DNA of 64,000 nucleotides from Rhodothermales bacterium (GCA_028284265.1 JANQRZ010000019.1:310001-374000); one strand, 5' to 3'. Shown: positions 51,327 through 61,703, numbered from the stretch's first letter. The notes: generated by a model not told the origin, from the letters alone. Program-made: numbers and translations.

Positions 51327-52181
51327 ATGAATGCCTCTATGAAACGTCTTCTTTTGAAGGCAAGCGACCGACTCCCACTAGGCGTCAAACGCCAGATATT
51401 CCGAGCCGGTATGGCCTTCGGTCGGGAGGAATCACTGCCCAGCGTCTATGCCTCGCTGCACTACCTGCAAACGTGGGGCTTTCGCCCCAAACGGGTCGTT
51501 GATGTCGGAGCCTATCATGGCGAGTGGACCCACTTGGTAAAGTCCATCTATCCAGCAACCAGCGTCGTGATGGTCGAGCCCCAAGAAAGTAAGCGGGCCA
51601 TGCTGCAACAAGTGTGCGCCGACCTTGCCCCAAATGTAAAGCTTGAGACGGCACTCCTGGGTGCTACCGAGAATGAGACCGTCACTTTCGTTGAGATGGA
51701 GACGGGAAGCTCAGTCTTCGAGGAGATATCGGATTTCCCGCGCCACACCGTAGAAAAACACCTAGCAACACTGGATACCCTCATCTCAGCAGCCACCAGC
51801 TGGGACGCACTCGACCTTCTGAAGCTCGACGTGCAAGGCTATGAGCTTGAGGTGCTACGTGGAGCGTCCCACTATCTCCCTCGTAGCGAGTTCGTCCTGC
51901 TCGAAGTTTCTATCGTGCCTATCAACGAGGGATGCCCAACCATCGACGGCGTCTTTGAGTTTATGACGGCCCATGGCTTTCGCCTGCTTGACTTCTGCAG
52001 CCAACACCGCCGCCCCAACAAAGCTCTCACACAGACTGACCTCCTCTTCATCAACGCACGATCGAGCTATGCACCCGAGGTTTTCTTTGACCATGAGGCG
52101 TGGATTGCCTCTCACAACATAGACTACGAGAGAGAGCGACTAGATGAAGTAACTTGGGTCAACCCGGTTCGGTTAAGCTGA
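51327..52181 (+). CDS. FkbM-family SAM-dependent methyltransferase
   Basis: 284 aa (an inner ATG at 51339 is equally possible). The SAM site is KRVVDVGAYHGEWTHLV, with SVVMVEPQESKRAML as the acidic ribose contact; DLLKLDVQGYELEVLRGA is the FkbM family motif. FkbM enzymes O-methylate sugars and polyketides. In this locus it would methylate the polysaccharide, perhaps at a terminal residue to stop elongation. Last gene of the exopolysaccharide run; the convergent dut follows within 16 bases. Confidence 0.9.
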   Translation: MNASMKRLLLKASDRLPLGVKRQIFRAGMAFGREESLPSVYASLHYLQTWGFRPKRVVDVGAYHGEWTHLVKSIYPATSVVMVEPQESKRAMLQQVCADLAPNVKLETALLGATENETVTFVEMETGSSVFEEISDFPRHTVEKHLATLDTLISAATSWDALDLLKLDVQGYELEVLRGASHYLPRSEFVLLEVSIVPINEGCPTIDGVFEFMTAHGFRLLDFCSQHRRPNKALTQTDLLFINARSSYAPEVFFDHEAWIASHNIDYERERLDEVTWVNPVRLS

Positions 52182-52196
52182 TATGCTTCGATACCT

Positions 52197-52652
52197 TCAG
52201 TTCCGCCCTGTGTGACCGAACCCACCGGCTCCACGGACGGTCTCTTCCAGCGCCTCCTGCGGCATGAGTTCGACGCGCTCATAGCGAGCTACGACCAGTT
52301 GGGCGATCCGCTCGCCGCGCTCGACGGTGAAGGTCTCCAGCCCGTGGTTGATGAGGATGACCTTGACCTCGCCCCGGTAGTCCGCGTCGATGGTGCCGGG
52401 GCTGTTGAGGACGGTGACGCCGTGCTTCGCAGCGAGGCCGCTGCGGGGGCGAACTTGGCCTTCGGTGCCACGAGGCAGGGCGAGCTTGAGACCCGTCGGG
52501 ATAAGGGCGTGCGTGCCGGGGGCGAGTGCGACGGGCGCTTCGACAGCAGCACGTAGGTCAAGCCCGGCAGAGTCTTCGGTGGCATGGGCGGGAAGGGCGA
52601 GGCCTTCGCCGTGGGGAAGCACTTCGACAGGAATGGGGGTAGCGTTGGACAT
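52197..52652 (-). CDS. dut: Deoxyuridine 5'-triphosphate nucleotidohydrolase
   Basis: 151 aa trimeric dUTPase that hydrolyses dUTP to dUMP and PPi. Five family motifs in order: [11 protein letters not shown] (I), [14 protein letters not shown] (II), [13 protein letters not shown] (III), [11 protein letters not shown] (IV) and [10 protein letters not shown] (V). Length and order are standard. Its leader holds a very strong hairpin (52669-52694), lying between it and the POT gene on the same strand. High G+C codon use returns here after the exopolysaccharide locus. Confidence 0.97.
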   Translation of the reverse strand: MSNATPIPVEVLPHGEGLALPAHATEDSAGLDLRAAVEAPVALAPGTHALIPTGLKLALPRGTEGQVRPRSGLAAKHGVTVLNSPGTIDADYRGEVKVILINHGLETFTVERGERIAQLVVARYERVELMPQEALEETVRGAGGFGHTGRN

Positions 52653-52668
52653 GACGGAGAGAAACAGG

Positions 52669-52694
52669 CAGGGGCGACCGGCTGGTCGCCCCTG
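52669..52694 (-). terminator. Perfect 11-bp hairpin between the POT gene and dut
   Basis: CAGGGGCGACC (52669-52679), tetraloop GGCT, GGTCGCCCCTG (52684-52694). It starts 25 bases after the stop of the POT gene on the minus strand and is followed by GCCTGTTTCTCTCC, so a terminator is likely; it is also only 17 bases before the dut start. Confidence 0.7.
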
Positions 52695-52718
52695 AGAGAT
52701 GAGTGGAAGACGAAAAGT

Positions 52719-54260
52719 TTACTCGACGCCGACCGTGAGCTTCTTCATGAATGGTGCGATAGCAAGGGCGATGACGCCTGCGATGCCAATGGTCGTCGCG
52801 ACATTCATAAACAGATCGCTAGGCGCGAGGTCCTCAAGGCCACCAGCCACCAGCCCTGCGAACAGGTTGCCGAGGGCGCTCGCCATGAACCATACGCCCA
52901 TCATCTGACCGACGCGACCTGCCGGGGCCAGCTTGGTCATGGACGAGAGACCGACCGGGCTTAGGCTGAGTTCACCGACGGTATGGAAGAAGTAAGTCAC
53001 GATGAGCCACGTCATACCGACGGTCGCGGTCTCGCTAGCATTCACTGCACCCCACGCCAAGACAAGAAACCCAACAGCTAGTCCGAGTAGCCCCAACCCG
53101 AATTTCATCGGAATCGACGGGTTCGCGTTGCGCCGCGCCAGCCACGTCCAGAGCGTGCCGAACACCGGCGCGAGAATGATGATGAACAGGGCATTCACGT
53201 TCTGGAGCAGCGAGGCGGGCATCTCCCAGCCGAGGATGTCACGGTCTGTGAAGTCGCGCGCGAAGAGATTGAGCGAAGACCCGGCCTGCTCGAATCCACT
53301 CCAGAAGATGGCTGCCAGAATGAACAGCCATACGATGACCACGAGCCGCTTCTTCTCCACGCCCGTCAGACCACCAGCGATGAACAGGAAGGCAAAGTAG
53401 ATGGTCGCAAGCCCAACAACGATGTAGCCGAGATACGCTGCAAGTTGTTGCAGCGAGAGCGGGAACGTGCCCGTTGCCATGAGATAGCCAACGACGAGCA
53501 CGATAGCCATCGCGATAGCGAGCACAAGATAGAACCGTTGCGAGCGCGTGCGAAGGGCCGCATCGGTATCGGCCTCTGTCCGATTAAGGTCGCCCGCACC
53601 CTGAAGGTGGCGACCTCCCACTTTGTACTGCACCAGTCCGAGGAACATGCCGACCGCCGCGAGCGAGAAGCCCCAGTGGAAATTATACCCTTCGCCGACG
53701 AGGCCCACGAGTGTGGTCCCAAGCACAGAGCCAAGGTTGATACCCATGTAGAAAATCGAGAAGCCCGCGTCGCGCTTAGCCCCGCCCTCAGGATAGAGAT
53801 CGCCAACCATCGCACTCACGTTCGGCTTGAGCAATCCAGTTCCGAGCACGATAAGCGCAAGGCCGATGAAGAACGTGATCGTCGATGGGATCGCCAGCGA
53901 GATGTGGCCCAGCATGATGATGACGCCGCCCACAAAGACCGACTTGCGCTGGCCCCAAAGCTTGTCTGCCACCCAGCCACCCGGCAACGCGAGTACGTAG
54001 ACGAAGAAGGTGTAGAGCCCGTAGATAGCCGTCGCCTCACCGGTTGAGATACCCAGTCCCGGATTAGCTCCTGTGACGGCAGCGGTCATGAACAGAATGA
54101 GCACGCCGCGCATCCCATAGTAGGAGAAGCGCTCCCACATCTCGGTAAAGAAGAGCGTCGAAAGCCCGCGCGGGTGGCCGAACCATTCTGTACCGGAAAC
54201 GGCAGCCGCACCACTGCCAATGTGTGGGCTGGGGATTTCAGAGCCGGGGTCTTTTGCCAT
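52719..54260 (-). CDS. Proton-dependent oligopeptide transporter (POT/PTR2 family, MFS)
   Basis: 513 aa from the ATG at 54260 (MAKDPGSEIP); the upstream extension is Pro/Gly-rich noise. The family hallmark ExxERFxYYG is present in TEMWERFSYYGMRG. About 14 membrane helices; conserved FSIFYMGINLGS (PTR2 signature 2) and the C-terminal SPVGLSSMTKLAP loop are visible. It imports di- and tripeptides with H+ across the inner membrane. Single gene; a TATCTTCC -7-like element is at 54328-54335. Confidence 0.93.
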   Translation of the reverse strand: MAKDPGSEIPSPHIGSGAAAVSGTEWFGHPRGLSTLFFTEMWERFSYYGMRGVLILFMTAAVTGANPGLGISTGEATAIYGLYTFFVYVLALPGGWVADKLWGQRKSVFVGGVIIMLGHISLAIPSTITFFIGLALIVLGTGLLKPNVSAMVGDLYPEGGAKRDAGFSIFYMGINLGSVLGTTLVGLVGEGYNFHWGFSLAAVGMFLGLVQYKVGGRHLQGAGDLNRTEADTDAALRTRSQRFYLVLAIAMAIVLVVGYLMATGTFPLSLQQLAAYLGYIVVGLATIYFAFLFIAGGLTGVEKKRLVVIVWLFILAAIFWSGFEQAGSSLNLFARDFTDRDILGWEMPASLLQNVNALFIIILAPVFGTLWTWLARRNANPSIPMKFGLGLLGLAVGFLVLAWGAVNASETATVGMTWLIVTYFFHTVGELSLSPVGLSSMTKLAPAGRVGQMMGVWFMASALGNLFAGLVAGGLEDLAPSDLFMNVATTIGIAGVIALAIAPFMKKLTVGVE

Positions 54261-54399
54261 AATGCGTACTCGTGGAATGGGAGGAGCGCCGGGACCGACG
54301 TCGCCGACGGGCGCGGCACAAACGGGAGGAAGATAGCGAGAACCGACGGGATATGCCGAATCGCCTCGTCCTGCCAACGCTGGGCCTGCCTATTTCGCG

Positions 54400-55359
54400 T
54401 TAAGCCGCGTCGAAGTGCCCCGCCGTCACCCGGTGTGCCAGCGCGTGCGGTGCCCGTTCCGCTCCGTCGAGTGTCGCCACAGCCTCGTTGAGAGCGACCT
54501 GCCGTTCGGGCGTCCAGAAGCGCTGCTGCCAGTCGGCTTCCACCAGACGACGGACGCGGCGGCGGAGACGAGCGTCACGCATCGCCTGCCACCGGTCGCC
54601 CGATTCGAGCCAGTCGCGGTGTTGCTGCATCGCTTCGGTGAGCGCGTCCAGCCCTTCGGCCTGCGTAGCGACGGTCTTGACGACAGGCGGCATCCAGTCG
54701 CTCCGGGCTGTCCGCAGGCGGAGCGTCGAGCGGAGCGCCCCGACGAGTGCGTTGGCGTCGGGGTGGTCGGCTTTGTTGACGCAGAACACGTCGGCGATCT
54801 CCATCAGCCCAGCCTTCATCGCCTGGATTGCGTCTCCACTCTCGGGCACGAGCACCACCACGACCGTATCCGCCGCCTCGGCCACGTCCAACTCGCCCTG
54901 CCCGACCCCAACGGTCTCGACGATGATCCGGCTGAACCCAGCGGCATCGAGTACGTCGCACGCGGCCTCGGTCGCTTCGCTGAGTCCACCGCCTGCACCG
55001 CGTGCTGCGAGGGATCGGTAGAACACCCCGTCGTCGCCGAGCCGCTCCGAGAGTCGAACCCGGTCGCCGAGGAGCGCACCGCCCGTGAACGGACTCGACG
55101 GATCAACGGCCACGACGCCGACTGTTTCCCCGGCTTCGCGCATCGACCCGATGAGCCGGTCGGTGAGCGTGGACTTGCCCGCACCCGGCGGCCCCGTGAT
55201 CCCGATCCGCCACGCCCCGCCGGTATGCGGGTAGAGCGCATCCACGAGCGCATCGGCCCCTGCCAGCCCGTTCTCGACGCGGGTGATGGCGCGGGCGATG
55301 GCGCGGCGCTGCCCGTCGCGGACGGCAGCGGCGAGATCGTTGGGATCAGTGCGTGGCAT
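54400..55359 (-). CDS. meaB: Methylmalonyl-CoA mutase-associated GTPase (MeaB/ArgK family)
   Basis: 319 aa from the ATG at 55359 (MPRTDPNDLAAAV); an ATG at 55392 would give 330 aa. G3E-family P-loop GTPase: GITGPPGAGKSTLTDRL (P-loop), VAVDPSSPFTGGALLGDRVR, VETVGVGQGELDVAEAADT (switch region), and VNKADH (G4). It loads and protects adenosylcobalamin-dependent methylmalonyl-CoA mutase. The mutase genes are not in the window. A TATCTTCC element 6 bases before the ATG implies an almost leaderless mRNA if it is the -7 box. Confidence 0.93.
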   Translation of the reverse strand: MPRTDPNDLAAAVRDGQRRAIARAITRVENGLAGADALVDALYPHTGGAWRIGITGPPGAGKSTLTDRLIGSMREAGETVGVVAVDPSSPFTGGALLGDRVRLSERLGDDGVFYRSLAARGAGGGLSEATEAACDVLDAAGFSRIIVETVGVGQGELDVAEAADTVVVVLVPESGDAIQAMKAGLMEIADVFCVNKADHPDANALVGALRSTLRLRTARSDWMPPVVKTVATQAEGLDALTEAMQQHRDWLESGDRWQAMRDARLRRRVRRLVEADWQQRFWTPERQVALNEAVATLDGAERAPHALAHRVTAGHFDAA

Positions 55360-55364
55360 GGCAC

Positions 55365-55372
55365 GGAAGATA
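55365..55372 (-). promoter_or_regulatory. Candidate -7 element (TATCTTCC) for meaB
   Basis: TATCTTCC on the minus strand, ending 6 bases before the preferred meaB ATG. A GATAGAAG/CTTCTATC inverted repeat in the divergent spacer includes it. Confidence 0.35.
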
Positions 55373-55463
55373 GAAGTGTCTCCCGTTCTCAATCATCCAT
55401 TCTTCCATTCCCTCGTGCTTCTATCCTCATAACTTCCTCGGCTCACGCTAACTCTTTGCAGCT

Positions 55464-57290
<1,827 letters not shown>

Positions 57291-57302
57291 CAGGAGGTCG
57301 CC

Positions 57303-58427
57303 CTAGCGAGAGGCTGTCTGCCGCTGCCACGGCTCCAGCATTCGCTCCTCGGGCAAGGCCGATGAGGTCTTGTTCTTGACCCGAAGCACGGTCAGCTTGC
57401 CTTCGAGGTCGCTCACGTAGACATAGCCGCTCTCGGTATACGGGAACGCCCCCCACGATCCGGCGAACCCGGACGAATCGCTCACCGCGTAGGTGTCGTG
57501 CCGCGCCACCTCGACGGGATTCGCCGGATCGGTGAGGTCAATGACCGTCATGCCTGCCGTGTAGTGCGAGAGGAAGGCGTAGCGCCCCATGACGTGGGCG
57601 TTGTGCGCCAGCTTGTTCACGCCGAGGTACTCGCCCACTAGCTCCGGGTCCTCCGGGTCTTCGACGTTCCACACCTTGACCGTCTTGCCGACCGTCTCCT
57701 CGGTCGTGAGGACATGCGTGCCGTCATCGGTGGGCCAGATGTTGTGGACGTAGCCACCATTGGGGACTTCCATTTGCGTCAACTGCTGCGGGTTCTGCTT
57801 GTCCGTCACGTCCCAGATCGAAAACGTCGGCGAGGTGCCTTCGGCGATCCAGACAATGTCGCCGCGCGCGTGGATGTCGTGGATGTTCGGCGTCGGGATG
57901 AAACCCACGTCCTGCGCCTCCTGCGGGTCCGAGACATCCACGATGCGCACGCCCGTGTAGTCTTGGGCGAGGATGTAGAGATAGCCCGTCTCGGCGTCCA
58001 CATCGAGATTGTGCGAGCGGACCTTACCCTCGGGCGCGTAGACCGCCACGAGTTCGGCGCTCCGGGGCAGTCCGCTGAGGTCGATGAGTTGGAGGCCCTC
58101 GTTCGTCCCCGTCATCTCCGCCACCACGTAGAGCATATCGCCGTGGACGACCATGTCGCGGTGGTAGTACTTGTCGTTCTCCTTCGGACCGGGGATGATG
58201 TCCACGATGTCGAGGTCCGGGACCGAGACAATCGCGGTGCCGTTGAGAATCCCCATGATGGCGTATTCCTGTCCGTCGGAGGCCGTGTAGCCCCACACGT
58301 CCGAGCCGCCCGTGTTGAACCGGGGATCGACGCCAAACTGGACCTCGCCGATGAGTTCGAGTTCGAGGTCTTGCGCGGCGCACGGGAATGCTACGAGGAG
58401 CACGAGGAGAGGCACGAGGCGGTTCAT
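57303..58427 (-). CDS. Secreted LVIVD-repeat protein (choice-of-anchor-B type), no sorting domain
   Basis: 374 aa from the ATG at 58427 (MNRLVPLLVLLVAFPCAAQ, signal peptide). The mature part is a series of beta-propeller-like repeats: GTAIVSVPDLDIVD, GLQLIDLSGLP, GVRIVDVSDPQEAQDVG, PTFSIWDVTDKQNPQ, KTVKVWNVEDPEDPEL and GMTVIDLTDPANPVEV. These match LVIVD repeats of large surface or periplasmic proteins. It ends about 30 residues after the last repeat (SALPEERMLEPWQRQ) with no T9SS C-terminal domain. It is the shorter paralog of the upstream gene (57% or so by eye in repeat blocks). Ligand unknown. Confidence 0.85.
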   Translation of the reverse strand: MNRLVPLLVLLVAFPCAAQDLELELIGEVQFGVDPRFNTGGSDVWGYTASDGQEYAIMGILNGTAIVSVPDLDIVDIIPGPKENDKYYHRDMVVHGDMLYVVAEMTGTNEGLQLIDLSGLPRSAELVAVYAPEGKVRSHNLDVDAETGYLYILAQDYTGVRIVDVSDPQEAQDVGFIPTPNIHDIHARGDIVWIAEGTSPTFSIWDVTDKQNPQQLTQMEVPNGGYVHNIWPTDDGTHVLTTEETVGKTVKVWNVEDPEDPELVGEYLGVNKLAHNAHVMGRYAFLSHYTAGMTVIDLTDPANPVEVARHDTYAVSDSSGFAGSWGAFPYTESGYVYVSDLEGKLTVLRVKNKTSSALPEERMLEPWQRQTASR

Positions 58428-58473
58428 GGGAGCAGGGGTTGAGGAGAAGGAATCGAGGATCGGGCGTCCGTCA

Positions 58474-59811
58474 TCAACGGACGCGGGAGACGTGGAGCGT
58501 GCGCTGTCCGGCAGGCGTCTCGATGCGGACGAGGTAGGCACCCGGCGGCACGTCACCTACGCGAACGGTGTGCGTCCCTGCCGGGCGAGCGCCTTCGGTG
58601 AGCACAGCCACCTCGCGGCCCAGCACGTCGTAGAGCACGGCCCGCACTGGTCCGGCCTTAGCTAATTCAAAGCGAAGCGTGGCGTTGGCATGCGATGGGT
58701 TGGGATAGACCTCTGCCATAAGTTCCGTTGCTGGAGCCGCCGATTCATTCGCCACCGTGTTGTCGTTCATCTGCAAGACGGTCAGCTTGCCATCGAAGTC
58801 GCTCCCGTAGACATAGCCATTCGGCGAGTAGGGCCAGGCTCCCCACGTCCCGTAGAACCCACCGGCATCGGTGCTCGGCGTCGTATCGTACTCCGCGACC
58901 TCGACCGGGTCCGTCGGGTCGGACATATCCACGACTGTCACGCCCGCGCCGTAGTGCGAGAGCACGATGAGGTCTCCCATCACCTGTGCGTTGTGGGCAA
59001 GGCCGTTGTTACCGAGGTACTCACCGACCAGTTCGATGTCGCCGAGATCGCTGATGTCCCACACCTTGACCGTCTTGCTCTGCGTCTCCTCGGTGGTAAC
59101 AGCGTAGTCTCCATCGTCGCTCGGCCAGATGTTGTGGACGTAGCCCGCGTTCGGCACTACTTGGCGAGCGAGAAGCTGAGGGGCCTGCTTGTCCGCTACG
59201 TCCCAGATGGAGAACGTGCCGTTGCTGCCTTCGGCAACGTAGAGCGTATCGCCCCGAGCGTGAATGTCGTGATTGCTCAGTGTCTCTACGAAGCCGATCT
59301 CCTGCGGATCGAGCGGGTCGGCAAGATCAAAAACGCGAACCCCGTTGGCGCTGGGCGACAGCACATAGGCGTACCCCGTGACGGCATCGACATCCATGTT
59401 ATGCGAAGTAATGCCTCCGTCCGTCAGCACAGTGATGAGGGGCGCGGTATCCGGCAGGCCGCTGAGATCGATCACCTGGAAGCCCTGATTCGTCCCCGTC
59501 AACTCAGACACCACGTAGAGCGTCGAGCCGTAGACGACCATGTCGCGCCAGTAGTAGAACCCGTTCTGCGTAGGGCCGGGGATGGTGTGGAGCACCTCCA
59601 AGTCGGGGACCGATACGATAGCGGTGCCATCGATGACCCCGACGATGGCGTATTCCGAGCCGTCGGGCGCGACATAGCCCCAGACATCGGACGTGCCGTT
59701 GCCCTGCTGCGTCGCATCGAACGATACCGTACCGACGAGGTCGAGCGTGATCGATTGTGCGAAGCACGGACCAGCGACGAACAGAGCGAGAAGTAAAGCA
59801 AAGCGTTTCAT
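58474..59811 (-). CDS. Surface LVIVD-repeat protein with type IX secretion C-terminal sorting domain
   Basis: 445 aa from the ATG at 59811 (MKRFALLLALFVAGPCFAQ, signal peptide). Same repeat series as the neighbouring paralog: GTAIVSVPDLEVLH, GFQVIDLSGLP, GVRVFDLADPLDPQEIG, TFSIWDVADKQAPQ, KTVKVWDISDLGDIEL, GVTVVDMSDPTDPVEV. The C-terminal about 75 residues form a Por_Secretion_tail: VYPNPSHANATLRFEL, VRAVLYDVLGREVAVL and GAYLVRIETPAGQRTLHVSRVR in part, which routes the protein through the type IX system to the surface. Read before the 57303 gene with a 46-base spacer. Function unknown. Confidence 0.87.
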   Translation of the reverse strand: MKRFALLLALFVAGPCFAQSITLDLVGTVSFDATQQGNGTSDVWGYVAPDGSEYAIVGVIDGTAIVSVPDLEVLHTIPGPTQNGFYYWRDMVVYGSTLYVVSELTGTNQGFQVIDLSGLPDTAPLITVLTDGGITSHNMDVDAVTGYAYVLSPSANGVRVFDLADPLDPQEIGFVETLSNHDIHARGDTLYVAEGSNGTFSIWDVADKQAPQLLARQVVPNAGYVHNIWPSDDGDYAVTTEETQSKTVKVWDISDLGDIELVGEYLGNNGLAHNAQVMGDLIVLSHYGAGVTVVDMSDPTDPVEVAEYDTTPSTDAGGFYGTWGAWPYSPNGYVYGSDFDGKLTVLQMNDNTVANESAAPATELMAEVYPNPSHANATLRFELAKAGPVRAVLYDVLGREVAVLTEGARPAGTHTVRVGDVPPGAYLVRIETPAGQRTLHVSRVR

Positions 59812-59986
59812 AGGACAGCGTGGTAAGCGGTGCGTGTTGGCGGAGGCAGCAGGCGTGCGTCCTGCAATGTACTCTCGTCGTCTAGTTTTGCCCAAACTTC
59901 GCAACGTGCATGAGACGGAGGGCCGTCCGGCGCGGTATACTGCGTGCCCTCGTCCGGCGCGTGGGGTCTCCCTCTCGCCGGTTCGG

Positions 59987-60018
59987 TTGACACCGATTCG
60001 TTTGACTTCGTAGCTTGC
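59987..60018 (+). promoter_or_regulatory. Candidate promoter of the tRNA-Lys/tRNA-Leu unit (TTG-N21-TAGCTTGC)
   Basis: TTG (59987-59989) with TAGCTTGC (60011-60018), 40 bases before the first tRNA. The same octamer stands at 2792 and 60806. Confidence 0.5.
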
Positions 60019-60058
60019 GGACGGTAGCGCCTGTCGGGTTCCCGTTCGGGTGCCCTCT

Positions 60059-60131
60059 GGCTCCGTAGCTCAGTTGGTAGAGCAGCTGGCTTTTAACCAG
60101 CGGGTCGTAGGTTCGAGCCCTACCGGAGTCA
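60059..60131 (+). tRNA. tRNA-Lys (anticodon TTT)
   Basis: 73 bases. Acceptor stem GGCTCCG with CGGAGTC (one G-T pair), D arm GCTC...GAGC, anticodon stem GCTGG/CCAGC with loop CTTTTAA, T arm GTAGG-TTCGAGC-CCTAC, discriminator A at 60131. No encoded CCA. Confidence 0.95.
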
Positions 60132-60185
60132 CGATGCGTTGCGAGTGATTCGATTATGTGTCACTCGCAGCTCAACACTTCCCTT

Positions 60186-60272
60186 GCCCGGGTGGTGGAA
60201 TTGGTAGACACGCACGCTTGAGGGGCGTGTGCCTTAACCGGCGTGCTGGTTCGACTCCAGTCCCGGGCACCA
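60186..60272 (+). tRNA. tRNA-Leu (anticodon GAG)
   Basis: 87 bases with the long variable arm of a class II tRNA. Acceptor GCCCGGG with CCCGGGC, anticodon stem CACGC/GCGTG, loop TTGAGGG, T arm CTGG-TTCGACT-CCAG. CCA is encoded (60270-60272), unlike the neighbouring tRNA-Lys. Confidence 0.95.
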
Positions 60273-60273
60273 A

Positions 60274-60309
60274 AAAAGCCGCTGAGTCCTCTGCGATTCA
60301 GCGGCTTTT
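60274..60309 (+). terminator. Intrinsic terminator after tRNA-Leu
   Basis: AAAAGCCGCTGA with TCAGCGGCTTTT, a 12-bp stem ending in a T run, immediately after the tRNA-Leu CCA. Confidence 0.85.
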
Positions 60310-60342
60310 GTATGGTTTATCGGCCTCGACACCCTTCCGCCC

Positions 60343-60774
60343 ATGACCCTCCGCCCTTTTTCTCTCCTCGCTCTCTTGCTCCTCACGGGCTGCGCTCGCC
60401 CGATGCCAACGCCTCCCGCTTCGCTTGCTGGTACCGCATGGCTTGCCGAGTCCATCGACGAGCGCGGGGTAATCGACCGGCTCCAGTCTACGCTGGCATT
60501 CGATGACGAGGGCGGCGTCTCTGGCAACGCAGGATGCAACCAGTTCTTCGGACCCTACGAGGCCGACGATGCCACACTCACGTTCGGGGCACTCGGCATG
60601 ACGAAGCGGATGTGCGCGCCTGCGGTGATGGATCAGGAAACAGCCTTCACCCAAGCCCTCGAACGAACTGCGAGTTACGCGATCTCGGAGACAGGCTTTC
60701 TCCACCTCGCCGACGTGGAGGGCATGGAGGTGCTTCGCCTCGCCCCCCACGAAGCGGAAACAGGCGACGAGTGA
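60343..60774 (+). CDS. META-domain (HslJ-like) lipoprotein
   Basis: 143 aa. Signal peptide with lipobox LLTGC (Cys16), so a lipoprotein. The META domain follows: ASLAGTAWLAESI, STLAFDDEGGVSGNAGCNQFFGPYE (the N-x-x-C-N signature), LTFGALGMTKRMCAP and the ending MEVLRLA. E. coli HslJ, with the same fold, is linked to novobiocin tolerance and heat shock; other META proteins have no known biochemical role. Starts 33 bases after the tRNA terminator; tesB follows. Confidence 0.9.
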   Translation: MTLRPFSLLALLLLTGCARPMPTPPASLAGTAWLAESIDERGVIDRLQSTLAFDDEGGVSGNAGCNQFFGPYEADDATLTFGALGMTKRMCAPAVMDQETAFTQALERTASYAISETGFLHLADVEGMEVLRLAPHEAETGDE

Positions 60775-60805
60775 CGATTCACGGCGGCGTCACGGGCGAG
60801 CACGG

Positions 60806-60813
60806 TAGCTTGC
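60806..60813 (+). promoter_or_regulatory. Candidate -7 element (TAGCTTGC) for tesB
   Basis: TAGCTTGC 26 bases before the tesB ATG; flanked by a small GGTAGC/GCTACC hairpin (60804-60820). Confidence 0.4.
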
Positions 60814-60839
60814 GGCTACCCACCCCATCTCACTCGCTC

Positions 60840-61703
60840 ATGCGCCCCGCCCTCGAATCGCTCCTCGGCACCCTCGACCTCGAGTACATCGAGGAAAACA
60901 TCTTCCGCGGCACCAACCGCAACCTCGGCTCGAAGCGAGTCTTTGGCGGACAGGTGCTCGCGCAGGCGCTCGTGGCAGCCTACCGGACGCTGGAGATCGA
61001 GCGCGTGCTCCACTCGCTGCACGCCTACTTTATCCTCCCCGGCGATATCGAGGCTCCGCTCGTCTACGACGTGGACCGTATCCGCGATGGCGGCTCGTTC
61101 ACCACACGCCGCGTCCGCGCCATCCAGCACGGCGCACCGATCTTCAACATGTCGGCCTCGTTCCAGCGCATCGAGACCGGCAAGGAGCACCAGACGATAC
61201 GCCCCGACCTACCGGGACCGGACGGTCTGACCTCAGAGATTGAGATGATCCGGGCCGTCGAAGACCGGATTCCCGAGCACCTGCGCGCACCCTACACGCA
61301 GGACCGTCCCTTCGAGTTCAGGCCCGTCGATCCAGTGGACCCGTTCGGACCCGAGGAGCGCGGGCCGAGTCACGCGATCTGGTTCCGCGCCGTAGACCGG
61401 CTGCCGGACAATCCCGCCGTTCACCAGAGCCTCCTCGCCTACGCCTCGGATCACGGTCTCCTGCTGACAGCTCTGCGCCCGCACAGCCTCTCCTTCATCC
61501 AGCCTGACCTCCAACTCGCCAGCCTTGACCACGCGATGTGGTTCCATCACCCCTTCCGCGCCGATGAGTGGCTGCTCTACGTCCTCGATAGTCCGAGTGC
61601 GTCCGGCGGGCGTGGCTTCACGCGAGGAGCCGTATACCAGGGCAATACGCTCGTCGCATCCGTCGCCCAAGAGGGGCTGATGCGACTGCGCGAGAAGCGC
61701 TAG
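60840..61703 (+). CDS. tesB: Acyl-CoA thioesterase II (TesB, double hotdog)
   Basis: 287 aa from the ATG at 60840 (MRPALESLLGTLDLEYIEEN). N-terminal hotdog domain: FRGTNRNLGSKRVFGGQVLAQAL, SLHAYFILPGD, VDRIRDGGSFTTRRVRAIQ, IFNMSASFQ. C-terminal hotdog: IWFRAVDRLPDNPAVHQSLLAYASDHGLL (catalytic Asp), LASLDHAMWFHHPFRADEWLLYVLDSPSASGGRGF and GNTLVASVAQEGLMR (Gln). It hydrolyses medium- to long-chain acyl-CoA. Stop overlaps the convergent queF stop (CTAG, 61700-61703). Confidence 0.95.
   Translation: MRPALESLLGTLDLEYIEENIFRGTNRNLGSKRVFGGQVLAQALVAAYRTLEIERVLHSLHAYFILPGDIEAPLVYDVDRIRDGGSFTTRRVRAIQHGAPIFNMSASFQRIETGKEHQTIRPDLPGPDGLTSEIEMIRAVEDRIPEHLRAPYTQDRPFEFRPVDPVDPFGPEERGPSHAIWFRAVDRLPDNPAVHQSLLAYASDHGLLLTALRPHSLSFIQPDLQLASLDHAMWFHHPFRADEWLLYVLDSPSASGGRGFTRGAVYQGNTLVASVAQEGLMRLREKR

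Noticed and set aside
39065-52181. Genomic island with integrase or tRNA attachment site
   Set aside because: Composition is shifted, but I found no integrase, transposase, direct repeats or tRNA at the borders, so it is described only as a variable polysaccharide locus.
60158-60346. 62-codon plus-strand frame over the tRNA-Leu gene
   Set aside because: It spans the tRNA and its terminator and has no coding support.
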